Source: Closterium sp. NIES-65 (lineage: Eukaryota; Streptophyta; Zygnematophyceae; Desmidiales; Closteriaceae). From it: a stretch of 64,000 bases of DNA. The notes beneath the pieces were generated by a model. That model ran no database searches. It was not told where the DNA came from and was given only the letters and a program-made list of their open reading frames with translations. Positions 54,772 to 64,000 of the stretch are shown piece by piece. The DNA lies in the NCBI GenBank assembly GCA_948144175.1, contig CANXME010002304.1, positions 234,968-298,967 of the forward strand, given 5' to 3'. The first letter of the stretch is position 1; each line of letters starts with the position of its first letter. A program made the position numbers and the translations under genes.

Positions 54772-55751
54772 TGTCAGCGGAAGTTGTTGTTTGGCCCCGT
54801 CCTCGCTTGGGCGGAGCCTACCGCGGGAGCCACGAAATTGCAGTGGCCCGTGGGAGCCTCGAAACTGCAGTGGCTCGTGGGAGCCACGAAATGGCAGTGG
54901 CCCGTGGGAGCCCCGAAATCGTGGGAGACCGCGGAGCCACGAAATCGTGGGAGACCGCGAAGCCACGAAATCGTGGGGGACCGCGGAGCCACAAAATCGT
55001 GGGGGACCGCGGAGCCACGAGATCGTGGGGGACCGCGGAGCCACGAAATCGTGGGGGACCGCGGAGCCACGAAATCGTGGGGGACCGCGGAGCCACGAAA
55101 TCACGGCGCGATCGTGGATCCACGAACCCGCGGAGGACCGCGGTGACCGAGAAACCGCGGGAGGACCGCGAGGTACCCGGTCAACCAGGGTACCCGGGCG
55201 ACGTACGCGAAAGTCCGCCGGGAATGTTAATCTACGATGGCGATCGTCGGGGGTGGTATCCCGAGGTCGACGTGGCTGGTGGGCGCCGTCACGGGCGAAG
55301 TGTCGGCACTAGGCATGTAACGGGGAGTTGGGCGCCAACCAGCTGCACGCACCTGCGAAGCTGGTGCACCGTTGTCCCGCGGATGCGACGCTGTGCAGCC
55401 GACATACTGCAGCGTTGGCGCACCGCGGACTTGCAACGTTGGCAAGCCGCGACTCTGCTCTGCTGGAGCGCGGTCGACAGAGTTGTGCTGGCACGCGGTC
55501 GACCGTGCTGCGCTGGCAGTGGACCAGCAAGCCTTGCTAGGTCTGATGTAGTCAGTGTTGCCAATGTTGATGCAATCATTCTGCAATTTTGTTCTCATGT
55601 TTTCCTAGTGAAACTCTTGCCGATTTTTCCCCGGTGAACTAGCAAGCAGTATTAGCATTTGGAAACGACTAAGGAACGAACGAACGCTACGATCACTCTT
55701 GCCCCGTGCCTAGCCTGCAGTCTAGCTCCCGTTGCACTAGTTATCTCCGCA
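54772..55751 (+). mobile_element. 3' LTR of E6
   Basis: 980 bp, with about eight 26-bp units (54909, 54935, 54961, 54987, 55013, 55039, 55065, 55091), roughly four more than in the 5' LTR. The rest matches closely. Confidence 0.92.
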
Positions 55752-55949
55752 CAACCACAGCCGAGCCTATGTTGAGAATCCGCACAAGTGATGTGATGTG
55801 AAACGTGCTGACCCCCCCAACCACAGCCTCAACCTCCCTTCCGTTTAACACCCTCCCTAACCTAAGCCTTTCAGGTAATGTTTCAACTGAAATGCCTTTC
55901 AGATCTAAACAGAGCACAGCCTATGCCTACCTTCAGTTCAACTCCGGAC

Positions 55950-56035
55950 CTTGTTTTGGGCGAAGAAGTCTGCTTGGGTGAGCCCGTATGTGTTGAGGAT
56001 GAGCGCGCATGTGAGGCCGTATGGCGACAGAAAGG
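55950..56035 (-). CDS. LysM-like exon fragment
   Basis: The minus strand reads PYGLTCALILNTYGLTQADF then FAQNK, the first half of a LysM domain (G-x-TC...I...Y-x-LT...FF..N). A GT follows directly, so it may be an exon whose continuation is elsewhere, perhaps spliced across E6 to the LysM exons at 44-46 kb. Boundaries are uncertain. Confidence 0.5.
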
Positions 56036-56071
56036 TGGGCATTCGAGTCTCAGCCAATCGCACTGCATGCA

Positions 56072-56226
56072 CGGGGTAAGCAGACATGGGGTAAGCATGC
56101 ACGGGGTAAGAAGACATGGGGTAAGCATGCATGGGGTAAGCATGCATGGGGTAAGCATACATGGGGTAGGCATGCATGGGGTAGGCATGCATGGGGTAGG
56201 CATGCATGGGGTAGGCATGCATGGGG
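56072..56226 (+). repeat. 15-bp minisatellite, about ten copies
   Basis: Units of gcatgcatggggtaa/g, open in several frames by virtue of a period divisible by three. Confidence 0.93.
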
Positions 56227-56410
56227 AAATAACAATAACGATATATAAGTCCATGGGATGAGCCAATAAGATGTAAGCACATGAGATACGAGGTCCATGT
56301 GATGCGCTGAGAGCCGTTGCAAGCAAGACCAGCTGACCAATGTGCTAGAGATAAATCAAGCAAGGAAGCAAGCAAGCGAGCAAGCAAGCAAGACCATCTG
56401 ACAAGTGATA

Positions 56411-56490
56411 CGCGCACTGGTAACAGCGGGCAGCGCCTTTCAGGTAGAAGTAGACGGGAAAGAAGGGCGAGGGGCAAAGGCTGGTAGAAG
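56411..56490 (-). pseudogene. Duplicate of the EGF exon 3' part
   Basis: About 75 bp on the minus strand align with the EGF exon (cccctcgcccttct...ggcgctgcccgctgttaccag) some 130 bp away, with the first Cys lost. The flanks also share aagcaagcaagcgag-type sequence, so a local tandem duplication is likely. Confidence 0.6.
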
Positions 56491-56559
56491 CAAGCAATCA
56501 AGCAAGCAAGCGAGCAAGGAAGCAAGCAAGCGATCTGACAAGTGATACGCACACTGGTA

Positions 56560-56699
56560 ACAGCGGGCAGCGCCTTTGGGGTAGAAATAGAAGGGGAAGA
56601 AGGGCGAGGGGCAGAGGCAGGAGTAGGTGCCGTCTACGTCATCAATGCACACCCCCGGGGCACATGGGTTGCGGGGGAACTGGCGACACGTGAAGGAGT
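56560..56699 (-). CDS. EGF-like domain exon
   Basis: After an acceptor (AAACAG, exon start 56699) the minus strand reads SFTCRQFPRNPCAPGVCIDD, then VDGTYSCLCPSPFFPF and on to a Cys-Tyr-Gln-Cys. Six Cys fall at C-X7-C-X4-C-X8-C-X-C-X16-C, the EGF layout, with DGTYSC typical of this fold. Such domains occur in extracellular proteins. Remnants of the same exon occur at 56790-56850 and 56880-56960 (CALGVCING; SFTCH). The nearest upstream coding segment is the L-type lectin domain at 57960-58816. Confidence 0.65.
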
Positions 56700-57955
56700 C
56701 TGTTTAAGCGAGGGGGGGAAGGGGAAAGAGAATCGGGGGAGCAGAGTGGAAGAGAGCAGGAGTGAGTGAGCAGCACAGGCGCACACCATTGATGCACACC
56801 CCCAGAGCACATGGGAGAAAGGTAGAGTTTTGAGACGTCTCACAACTCTACTTATATCAAGTGAGTGAGCAGCACAGCAGCACGCCATTGATCCAAATCC
56901 CTGATAACAGGGAAGGAACATCAGGGGTACACATGGGTTGTGGAAGAGCTAATGACATGTGAAGGAATCTAGTGAGAGGTTGAGGGGAAAAGGGGACAGC
57001 GGGAAAATGGACAGGGGGACAAGGGGGCAAGCGGAAAGGGAGATGGAGAACGAGAAAAGAGGAGTAAGGGGAAGACACGGGAAGGGGAAAGGCGGTGGGT
57101 GGGAAAGGAGGGGAAACGAGAAAGAAGGGTATTGCAGGAGCGGACATAGCGCATTAGAGTGCAAACCATTTGTAAAATTTCAACAGAAAAAAAAAAAAAA
57201 AAAAAAAAAGAGTAGGTTAATTAAAGATTCAATAGTACAAACTTTTTCATTTTCTGAAGATTGTTGTGGATCTAGAGATGTGTGGATGCGAAAAAAAACT
57301 ATATCATCCACAAACAAACCAAAAGGCACCTAGTGCATCCACCTCTCACCCACCACACTCCAACCTCTCACCCACTGGCGCTCTGCCTCTCACCTACCGC
57401 ACTCCACCTCTCATCTACTGCACTCCACCTCTCACCTACTGCACTCCATCTCTCACCTACCGCACTCCACCTATTGCCTACAGCACCCCACCTCGTGCCT
57501 ACCGCACTCCACCTCTTGCCTACCGCACTCCACCTCTTGCCTACCGCACTCCACGTCTCACCAGGGAAGCAGAGGCAGGCCGGAGGAGGTGGGAGGGTTG
57601 GAAGGAGGGAGAGCTCAAGGTGCACTTGCAGGGAGGGCACGAGGATAGACGGGTCCCACGGGGCACGTGCCTTGGTGCATGCACCCGTGCCACAGGGCAG
57701 CACCGGAGAACCCTTGCAGGGGTCGGTGTTGGTTGGGGGGGAGGGAAAACGAGAACAAGGAATATTTGAGAGAGAAGGTGTGATACACAAGGTAAACGAA
57801 TCCCATGGGGCAGGTGCCTTGGTGCAAGGGGATACGTGGGGTTGAAGGAAATAAGTGGGGTTGCAAGTGGATACGTGGGAATGCAAGGGGATACGTGGGT
57901 TGCAAGGGGGATACGCGGGAATGCAAGGGGATACGTGGGGTTGCCAAGGGGCCTA
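56700..57955. other. Intron-like region with worn EGF-like repeats and A-run
   Basis: Contains an A-run at about 57187-57209, a 24-bp-type repeat (cacctctcacctaccgcact, 57380-57560), and gcacgtgccttggtgcatgc-like repeats at 57650-57830. A few Cys-containing minus-strand fragments resemble EGF pieces but none is convincing. Confidence 0.4.
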
Positions 57956-58207
57956 CCTTGTGAATCGGAAGGTCCAGGAGGAGAGGGCGACGGGGGAAGG
58001 CAGGGCACGTGGCTCACTAGCCCTTCTCTCTTTCCTACCTCCCATCTCGCCCACTTCCCCTCCCCCCTACCTGTGAATCGGAAGGTCCAGGAGGAGAGGG
58101 CGACGGGGGAAGGCAGGCGGCCAGGGGGGGGAGGGAGAGCAGCGCTGGTGAAACCCAACGACCAGCTGCCCAAAGGATGGTGACGACAGGTCCGTTGCAC
58201 TGCTGTC

Positions 58208-58247
<40 letters not shown>

Positions 58248-58816
58248 TTGCTGCCACTTTGTGGTGGTGGTGGTGGGTAGTGGTGCTGCTCTGCTGCCGC
58301 TGCTGCCGCTGCCACTGCCACTACCATTGCCGCCGCCACCGCCGCCACTGCTGCTTCCACTGGCAGCAGAGGGCCCAGTGAGAGCAGCACAGAGGTCAAG
58401 AGAGACGTTCAAGCTGCCTACTAGAACAGGGGGTTGGTACCATCTGATCAGCATCTCCTTGTTCCTCCCGTTATAGTCAACCCTCATCTGCAACACCTCC
58501 TCAGGCTCCACGACAGTTGACAACTTCCCCGTAAAAATCGAAGTCATGTTGAAGTCAGTGTTAACGCCAAAGTGTATAGTATATACATCGTCCATATCCG
58601 GGTGCCAAAACACAGCTACACTCCGCGCGCCGTCCGGCCAGCTGCCATTAGCGAGTCTCAAGGATGGGTCCCGGCCATACCCCATATAAAACCCGCCTAG
58701 GCCCAGGGTCGCATGAGTGCTTATAACGAACGCGAGCCCATGGGAAGCAGATACATTTAGGGAAAAGCCGTATGTGAAGGTGAAAGAGCGAGCCATGCAG
58801 GTTGGGGGTTCGGTTG
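57956..58816 (-). CDS. L-type lectin domain (lectin domain 2)
   Basis: An exon opening after an acceptor (CCACAG) at about 58816 reads TEPPTCMARSFTFTYGFSLN, SHGLAFVISTHATLGLGGFY, then SVAVFWHPDMDDVYTIHFGV, EVLQMRVDYNGRNKEMLIRW and PVLVGSLNVSLDL, following the strand order of legume-type lectins. The C-terminal strand is VGFTSAALPPPPGRLPSP then VALSSWTFRFT at 57960-58160. Between them lies a Ser/Gly tract and (CAG)n; the flanks are in different phases, so the repeat may break the frame or be spliced out. The metal-binding VEFDT of active lectins is VFWHP here, which suggests altered or lost sugar binding. A second copy of the last strand lies at 57956-58007. Confidence 0.7.
58207..58247 (-). 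repeat. (CAG)n trinucleotide tract inside lectin domain 2
   Basis: About 13 CTG triplets on the plus strand, polyglutamine on the minus strand in the lectin frame and polyalanine in another frame. Confidence 0.92.
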
Positions 58817-59289
58817 CTGTGGGTTGGGGAGGGGGGAGGAAGGAGAGGAATGGGGGAGCTACGAGGACGACGAGGAGGAGGAGGAGGAGGTGGGAAGGGA
58901 GGGGAGGAGGAAGAGTAGAGGAGGGGAGACGGCGAGGAAAGGAGATGGCTCCGGGGCGGGATCGTCCGATTGGCCACTGGATGATTCCACGTCAGCAGCG
59001 ACAGAGAGATCTGCGGCGAAGAAGCGTTTTTCTGGTGCTGCCACGTGTCAGCAGGGGAGTGGCTGGCGTGATGTAGGGGAAGGAGAACGAGTCTGCTGCC
59101 CAAAACGGAAGCGGATCCTCCGCTGCTGGGTTTGGCATGGAATGGAATGTGGGTGAGGGCAGGCAGGGCAGGGCGGCGAGAGGGTTAGGGTAGGCATGAA
59201 GAAATGCTCTCAACCTTAGGCTAGGGTGTAGACCGTGGGACTGTGGGAGGAAGGTAGGTTCCTTTTGAGTCGCCTCAACAGTGGACCGT

Positions 59290-59770
59290 GGGTGGGTGGG
59301 ACAGTGGGACTATGGGAGGTATGTTCTGGGTATTCTGTGCTTCTGGGGCTGGCATGGTGGAGGGGCGAGGGCAAGGGGGGGGAGGGAAGGGTAAGGGTGT
59401 GGACTGTGGGACACTGGGGACTATGGGAGGTAGGTTCTGGGTATTCTGTGCTTCTGGGGCTGGCATGGTGGAGGGGCGAGGGCAAGGGGGGGAGGGAAGG
59501 GTAAGGGTGTGGACTGTGAGACACTGGGGACTATGGGAGGTAGGTTCTGGGTATTCTGTGCTTCTGGGGCTGGCATGGTGGAGGGTGAGGGCAAGGGGGG
59601 GAGGGAAGGGTAAGGGTGTGGACTGTGGGACACTGGGACTATGGGAGGTAGGTTCTGGGTATTCTGTGCTTCTGGGGCTGGCATGGTGGAGGGGCGAGGG
59701 GAAGGGGGGGGAGGGAAGGGTAAGGGTGTGGACTGTGGGACACTGGGGACTATGGGAGGTAGGTTTCTTG
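59290..59770 (+). repeat. Minisatellite with 108-111-bp units, about four copies
   Basis: tattctgtgcttctggggctggc recurs at 59331, 59442, 59552 and 59660. The unit also holds ggtaagggtgtggactgtggg. Not coding. Confidence 0.9.
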
Positions 59771-59819
59771 GAGCTTCACTCACTATGGCAGCGAATTCAT
59801 TCTGGCATGATGGGGTTGG

Positions 59820-60640
59820 CATGATTTGTGCGACGAGGGAAGGGCATGATATGTGCGACGGGGGAAGGGCATGATATGTGCGACGGGGAAGGGCATGATA
59901 TGTGCGACGGGGGAAGGGCATGATATGTGCGACGGGGGAAGGGCATGATATGTGCGACGGGGAAGGGCATGATATGTGCGACGGGGGAAGGGCATGATAT
60001 GTGCGACGGGGGAAGGGCATGATATGTGCGACGGGGGGAAAGGGCATGATATGTGCGACGGGGGAAGGGCATGATATGTGCGACGGGGAAGGGCATGATA
60101 TGTGCGACGGGGGAAGGGCATGATATGTGCGACGGGGAAGGGCATGATATGTGCGACGGGGGAAGGGCATGATATGTGCGACGGGGGAAGGGCATGATAT
60201 GTGCGACGGGGAAGGGCATGATATGTGCGACGGGGGAAGGGCATGATATGTGCGACGGGGGAAGGGCATGATATGTGCGACGGGGGAAGGGCATGATATG
60301 TGCGACGGGGGAAGGGCATGATATGTGCGACGGGGGAAGGGCATGATATGTGCGACGGGGGAAGGGCATGATATGTGCGACCGGGGAAGGGCATGATATG
60401 TGCGACGGGGGAAGGGCATGATATGTGCGACGGGGGAAGGGCATGATATGTGCGACGGGGGAAGGCATGATATGTGCGACGGGGAAGGGCATGATATGTG
60501 CGACGGGGGAAGGGCATGATATGTGCGACGGGGGAAGGGCATGATATGTGCGACGGGGGAAGGGCATGGAATGTGCGGCTGGGGGAGTGCGTAATATGTG
60601 TGACGGGGGAAGGGCATGATATGTGCGACGGGGGAAGGGG
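59820..60640 (+). repeat. 24-25-bp minisatellite, about 33 copies
   Basis: Units of gcatgatatgtgcgacgggg plus gaagg, alternating 24 and 25 bp by the number of G. Very homogeneous, with three worn units at 60560-60620. Long minus-strand frames across it are artefacts. Confidence 0.97.
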
Positions 60641-60944
60641 AGAGGACAGGGGGGGGCAGGGGTGGGGTGGGGAGGGGGGAGGGTTCGGGTCAGCTGAAGG
60701 AGTGCACTGCGTGAGGGCAACAATCACACCACGAGTCGTGGGGTGTGTGCGTGCCTCTTAGCCCGCACCATGGGGATCATGGGGTGTACTCGTGTAACCG
60801 TGTAACCATGTAACTGTGTAAACAAGCACATAATAAGGAAACCATTCACGTGTGCGCCCGGTCCCTCCCTCCCTTTGCCTGCCAACCAGTGCTGCAGGCA
60901 AGAAATCCCACACACCCGAGGCCAACATCAGGCCTTCATCAGAA

Positions 60945-61560
60945 TTACACCAGGCCTACACCAGGCTTACACCAGGCTTACACCAGGCTTACACCAGGCT
61001 TACACCAGGCCTACACCAGGCCTACACCAGGCTTACACCAGGCCTACACCAGGCTTACACCAGGCCTACACCAGGCCTACACCAGGCTTACACCAGGCCT
61101 ACACCAGGCCTACACCAGGCTTACACCAGGCCTACACCAGGCCTACACCAGGCTTACACCAGGCCTACACCAGGCCTACACCAGGCTTACACCAGGCCTA
61201 CACCAGGCCTACACCAGGCTTACACCAGGCCTACACCAGGCTTACACCAGGCCTACACCAGGCCTACACCAGGCTTACACCAGGCTTACACCAGGCCTAC
61301 ACCAGGCCTACACCAGGCTTACACCAGGCCTACACCAGGCCTACACCAGGCTTACACCAGGCCTACACCAGGCCTACACCAGGCTTACACCAGGCCTACA
61401 CCAGGCCTACACCAGGCTTACACCAGGCCTACACCAGGCCTACACCAGGCCTACACCAGGCTTACACCAGGCCTACACCAGGCCTACACCAGGCCTACAC
61501 CAGGCTTACACCAGGCTTACACCAGGCCAGGCCTACACCAGGCCTACACCAGGCCTACAT
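60945..61560 (+). repeat. 11-bp minisatellite, about 55 copies
   Basis: Units of ctacaccaggc and ttacaccaggc, the C and T forms mixed in an irregular order. Because 11 is not a multiple of three, all three plus frames are open and encode the same rotated peptide. Confidence 0.97.
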
Positions 61561-61659
61561 CAGGCAGTGGGGAGGCAACTGAACTCAACTCATCCTCCCA
61601 AGCTCCTCACACGTGTCGAGCTATTCACAGGTGATCAAGTAATGCAAGGGCACGGCAAG

Positions 61660-61765
61660 TGAACTATACTCACCCTCTCCGATTTCAAAATCCCACCCCC
61701 GCACCTCGTGCGCCTGAGCCTGCTCCGCCCCCTTGCCCGTGGCCGCTGTGTTCTAACTTGTTAGG
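61660..61765 (-). pseudogene. Duplicate of the lectin C-terminal exon
   Basis: The minus strand reads AATGKGAEQAQAHEVRGWDF, a second copy of AATGKGTEQAQAHEVLGWDF at 61850-61920, about 190 bp away. The flank ctcaccctc is also shared. A tandem exon duplication, probably not used. Confidence 0.65.
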
Positions 61766-61827
61766 GTCACTCAAGAGTTCGCACACTATGTGTCTATACA
61801 CCAAAGTTAAGCTCACTCTCAAACAAA

Positions 61828-63060
61828 TCACTCACCCTCCCCCACTTGGAAATCCCACCCCAGCACCTCATGTGCCTGAGCCTGCTCCGTCCCCTTGCCC
61901 GTGGCCGCTGTGAATCCCACCAACAGCGGCGGGGGGGGCGAAACTGCATCCGGATCGTTCCCGCCGAGCCACTCGCAGGTGTCCAGGAACATGGAGAGGA
62001 CAGCTGAGCGTGGGAGAGGGGGGGAGGCGGAGGCGGACGGAGAGGAGGGGGAGGGGCGAGGGCAGCGATTGAAACCAGGGAAGTGAGGGAAGCGAGGAGA
62101 ACGTTTAGAGCAGGTGTTCGGGAATGTGGTGAGCCCGGCCGAGCGCGGGAGAGAGGGGGAAGAGGGGGAGGAGGCGGAGGAGGAAGTGGAGCGAGAGGAG
62201 AGCGGGGGTGAGGGAGGGGGGGAAGAGGAAGGAGCGGGGGCGGGGGAGAGGTAGACAGTGAGGTGGGAGGAGGAGGCGTTGTAGTGGATGGTGGCGAGGA
62301 GGGTCTGGCCGGCGTTGAGGGCGGGAATGCCGAGGGGGTGCACGGGGCAGAGGCGAGAGAGAGCATGCTGCCGTGCAGGTTCACCCCCACGTGGTGGTCG
62401 GGGCGGTCCCAGAACTCCAGGGAGGCCGATGTGTCAAACTCCACTGCCAGGCTCCTGTGCTGCTGTGGATGGTAGAGGGAGGGGAGGGAGAAGTGCTTGA
62501 GAGATTTAGATGTGTCGTACTCCACCGCGAGGCTCCTGTGCTGCTGTGCATGGAGGGGGAGCAGCAAAGGGGAGCAGCAGATAAAGAGAACCGCAAAAAC
62601 GCAAAGCAGCAGCAAAAGAGAGCAAGACATGCAGAGGAAGAGCAGCAGACAATGAACAAGGAAGACGGAAGGCAAGAGAAGGAAGACGAAACACGGGAGG
62701 CGAGCGAGAAGAAAGAGATGAAACTGATGAGCATACCTCCTCGTGGTAGGCCGAACGAGGGCAATGGTATCATCACAAAGTCTATGCCCTCCCGGCCTAT
62801 CCCCACCGAATTGAGAGAAAGGAGCTGTTCTTTAGAAACACATGCCTGAGATGACACGCCACTGCTGGAACTGGAATTATCAGCACCAGCTGTACTCCCC
62901 GGGGGCAGCAGCACACGGCCATAGCCCAGGGAGGGCCCCTGCAGGCCAAGCGTAGGCGTTGGCAGCATCACAAACGCCAAGCCCTCGCCGCCCAGCCCGG
63001 CGGCATTGGGGGAGGAGATGCGGAAGGTGAAGGAGGTGGAGAAGGAGAAGGGGCGGCAGG
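61828..63060 (-). CDS. L-type lectin domain (lectin domain 1), with an apparent frameshift
   Basis: Segments in order on the minus strand: FSFSTSFTFRISSPNAAGLG, GEGLAFVMLPTPTLGLQGPS (to about 62850); a partial repeat, LNSVGIGREGIDFVMIPLPS; then after an intron, HRSLAVEFDTSASLEFWDRP with HHVGVNLHGSMLSLAS (62350-62465); then GIPALNAGQTLLATIHYNAS; finally LLVGFTAATGKGTEQAQAHE and VLGWDFQ (to 61850). This is the complete strand order of a legume-type lectin, with the metal-site VEFDT and a following D/H pair. A one-base shift near 62345-62365 separates the VEFDT part from GIPALNAG, so this copy may be a pseudogene or hold a sequence error. An additional VEYDT segment (62470-62530) is a tandem copy of the metal-site strand. 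Probably extracellular and glycan-binding. Confidence 0.72.
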
Positions 63061-64000
63061 GGAGGCGGGCGTGGCGGGGGCGAGCAGGGCGAAGGGGGCG
63101 GGCAGCGCGAGGGAGGCAGAATTGAAGTCGGAGAGTGAGGTGAGGGAGAGGGAGGATGAATTGCGGCGAGCTGAGCCGGCTGTGATGAGCGGGTGCGCGC
63201 TGGAGAGCGGCCAGTGGGAGAATGACTTCAGTGGGGAGGGGTCGGCTGCAGGGCAGTGACAGGGATGGGGAGTGGGGGGAAGGGCGGGCAGGGGGGGAGG
63301 AGGGGATGGGGAAGGGAGGGGGAATGAGTGAGTCTTGGGTGTTGGAGAGCCATTGGGAGGAGGACTGAGAGGGAGGGGTCGGCTGCAGGGCAGTGACAGG
63401 GATGGGGAGTGGGGCGGAAGGGAGGGAGGAGGTGAACGGGAAGTGGGATTGTGAGTAGACGTGCAATGAGAAATCGATGATGCACTTGAGTGGGAGTTGA
63501 GCATGTGTGCAGCGCATGCTTTCAGCCAACTATACCTGTGACACACCTGTGACCCTGCCACCATTTCATTTCTGCCTCTCTGACTCACTGCGGGTAGGCA
63601 TGACAGACGCAAGGTCGATAGCCGTGCTCCCCGCTCCTGCTCCTCCTCCAGCTTCCGACGCCACGTCCACTCGCTTTACCGCCGCGCCTTCACTCCCGCT
63701 CCCTCTCCTGCTCCTCCTCCTCCCATACTCGCAGCAACAGTGGCGCTGGTGGCGCCGATGCTACTGCTCTCACTGCCGCTGGCAGCTACGCTGCTTGTGG
63801 CGGTGGCAATACCACTGGTGGTGGTAACGGTGGAAGTGCCGCTCGTGCTGTTACTGCTGCTGTGACTGTCTTGCACACCTCGAATCACCAAGTGCAGCGC
63901 CACTCCCCCTGGGGGCACTACCAAGCGAGGAAGGAGAGGAGGCGGAGGAAGAAGAGGAGGAGGAATCTGGGAGGTCGGGAGGGGGAAGAGGAGGGGTCCC
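63061..64000. other. Region upstream of lectin domain 1 to window edge
   Basis: Minus-strand fragments (SDFNSASLALPAPFAL near 63120; VVPPGGVALHLVIRGVQDSH near 63900) resemble lectin strands or the VLLPPGS segment of domain 1 and may be its 5' exons or another copy. The segment ggggtcggctgcagggcagtgacagggatggggag occurs twice (63238 and 63374). No firm gene start is visible. Confidence 0.4.

Larger units (their letters stand above)
48321..55751 (+). mobile_element. Decayed Ty1/Copia retrotransposon E6 with long, unequal LTRs
   Basis: LTRs 48321-49162 (842 bp) and 54772-55751 (980 bp), TG...CA, flanked by CAACC on both sides (48316-48320 and 55752-55756). The interior carries gag, protease, integrase, RT and RNase H in Copia order but with several frameshifts and stops. 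The LTR length difference comes from the 26-bp repeat inside them. It lies between the LysM exons and the EGF/lectin exons of the minus-strand gene region. Confidence 0.93.

Noticed and set aside
59820-60640. CRISPR-like regular array
   Set aside because: Units are contiguous with no unique spacers and the genome is eukaryotic; a minisatellite.
59421-60727. 300-400-codon minus-strand frames (PSHISCPSPVAHIMPF)
   Set aside because: Translation of the 24-25-bp minisatellite in three frames.

Overview
The window looks like nuclear DNA of a photosynthetic eukaryote, most likely a streptophyte alga or early land plant. The reasons are spliced genes with GT-AG introns, initiator-Met-primed Ty1/Copia elements, a satellite of about 181 bp, hAT-like and Harbinger-like MITEs, and L-type lectin, LysM and EGF-like coding segments. 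A desmid such as Closterium would fit, but that is a guess and nothing here proves it.

Layout. 1-731 is the 5' end of a minus-strand Copia element (E0). 2169-4023 and 10635-11310 are a forward 181-bp satellite array split by Copia E1 (4024-10634, minus). 11311-20034 is a non-satellite island with a spliced LRR gene (15543-16670) and a solo LTR (18738-18963). 20035-20243 and 27783-28562 are satellite in the opposite orientation, split by Copia E2 (20244-27782, plus). A (CT)n tract and three diverged monomers (28571-29235) lead back into forward satellite, split by a non-autonomous LTR element E3 (29564-30817) and ending near 31986 with a trimeric higher-order repeat. Copia E5 (32389-40250) follows; its 5' LTR is split by non-autonomous element E4 (32596-34382). 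A second LRR paralogue lies at 41491-42737, then nested MITEs (43113-43864), a LysM gene (44051-46321), a hAT-like MITE (46987-47697) and decayed Copia E6 (48321-55751). From 55.9 to 64 kb the minus strand carries LysM-like, EGF-like and two L-type lectin domains among many minisatellites and duplicated exon fragments.

Main points. (1) All three LTR elements inside the satellite entered the same ~25-bp part of the monomer and in the same orientation relative to it; two used the same CCTAT target. This suggests site-preferring integration into a probably centromeric satellite. (2) E2 has one uninterrupted frame of 2,047 codons broken only by four TAG codons, although its LTRs differ at one position. 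(3) E5 has a clean 1,723-codon frame but carries DSC for DSG in protease and YVDN for YVDD in reverse transcriptase. (4) The minus-strand lectin, EGF and LysM exons may be one large secreted glycan-binding gene with E6 in an intron. All comparisons were made by eye.
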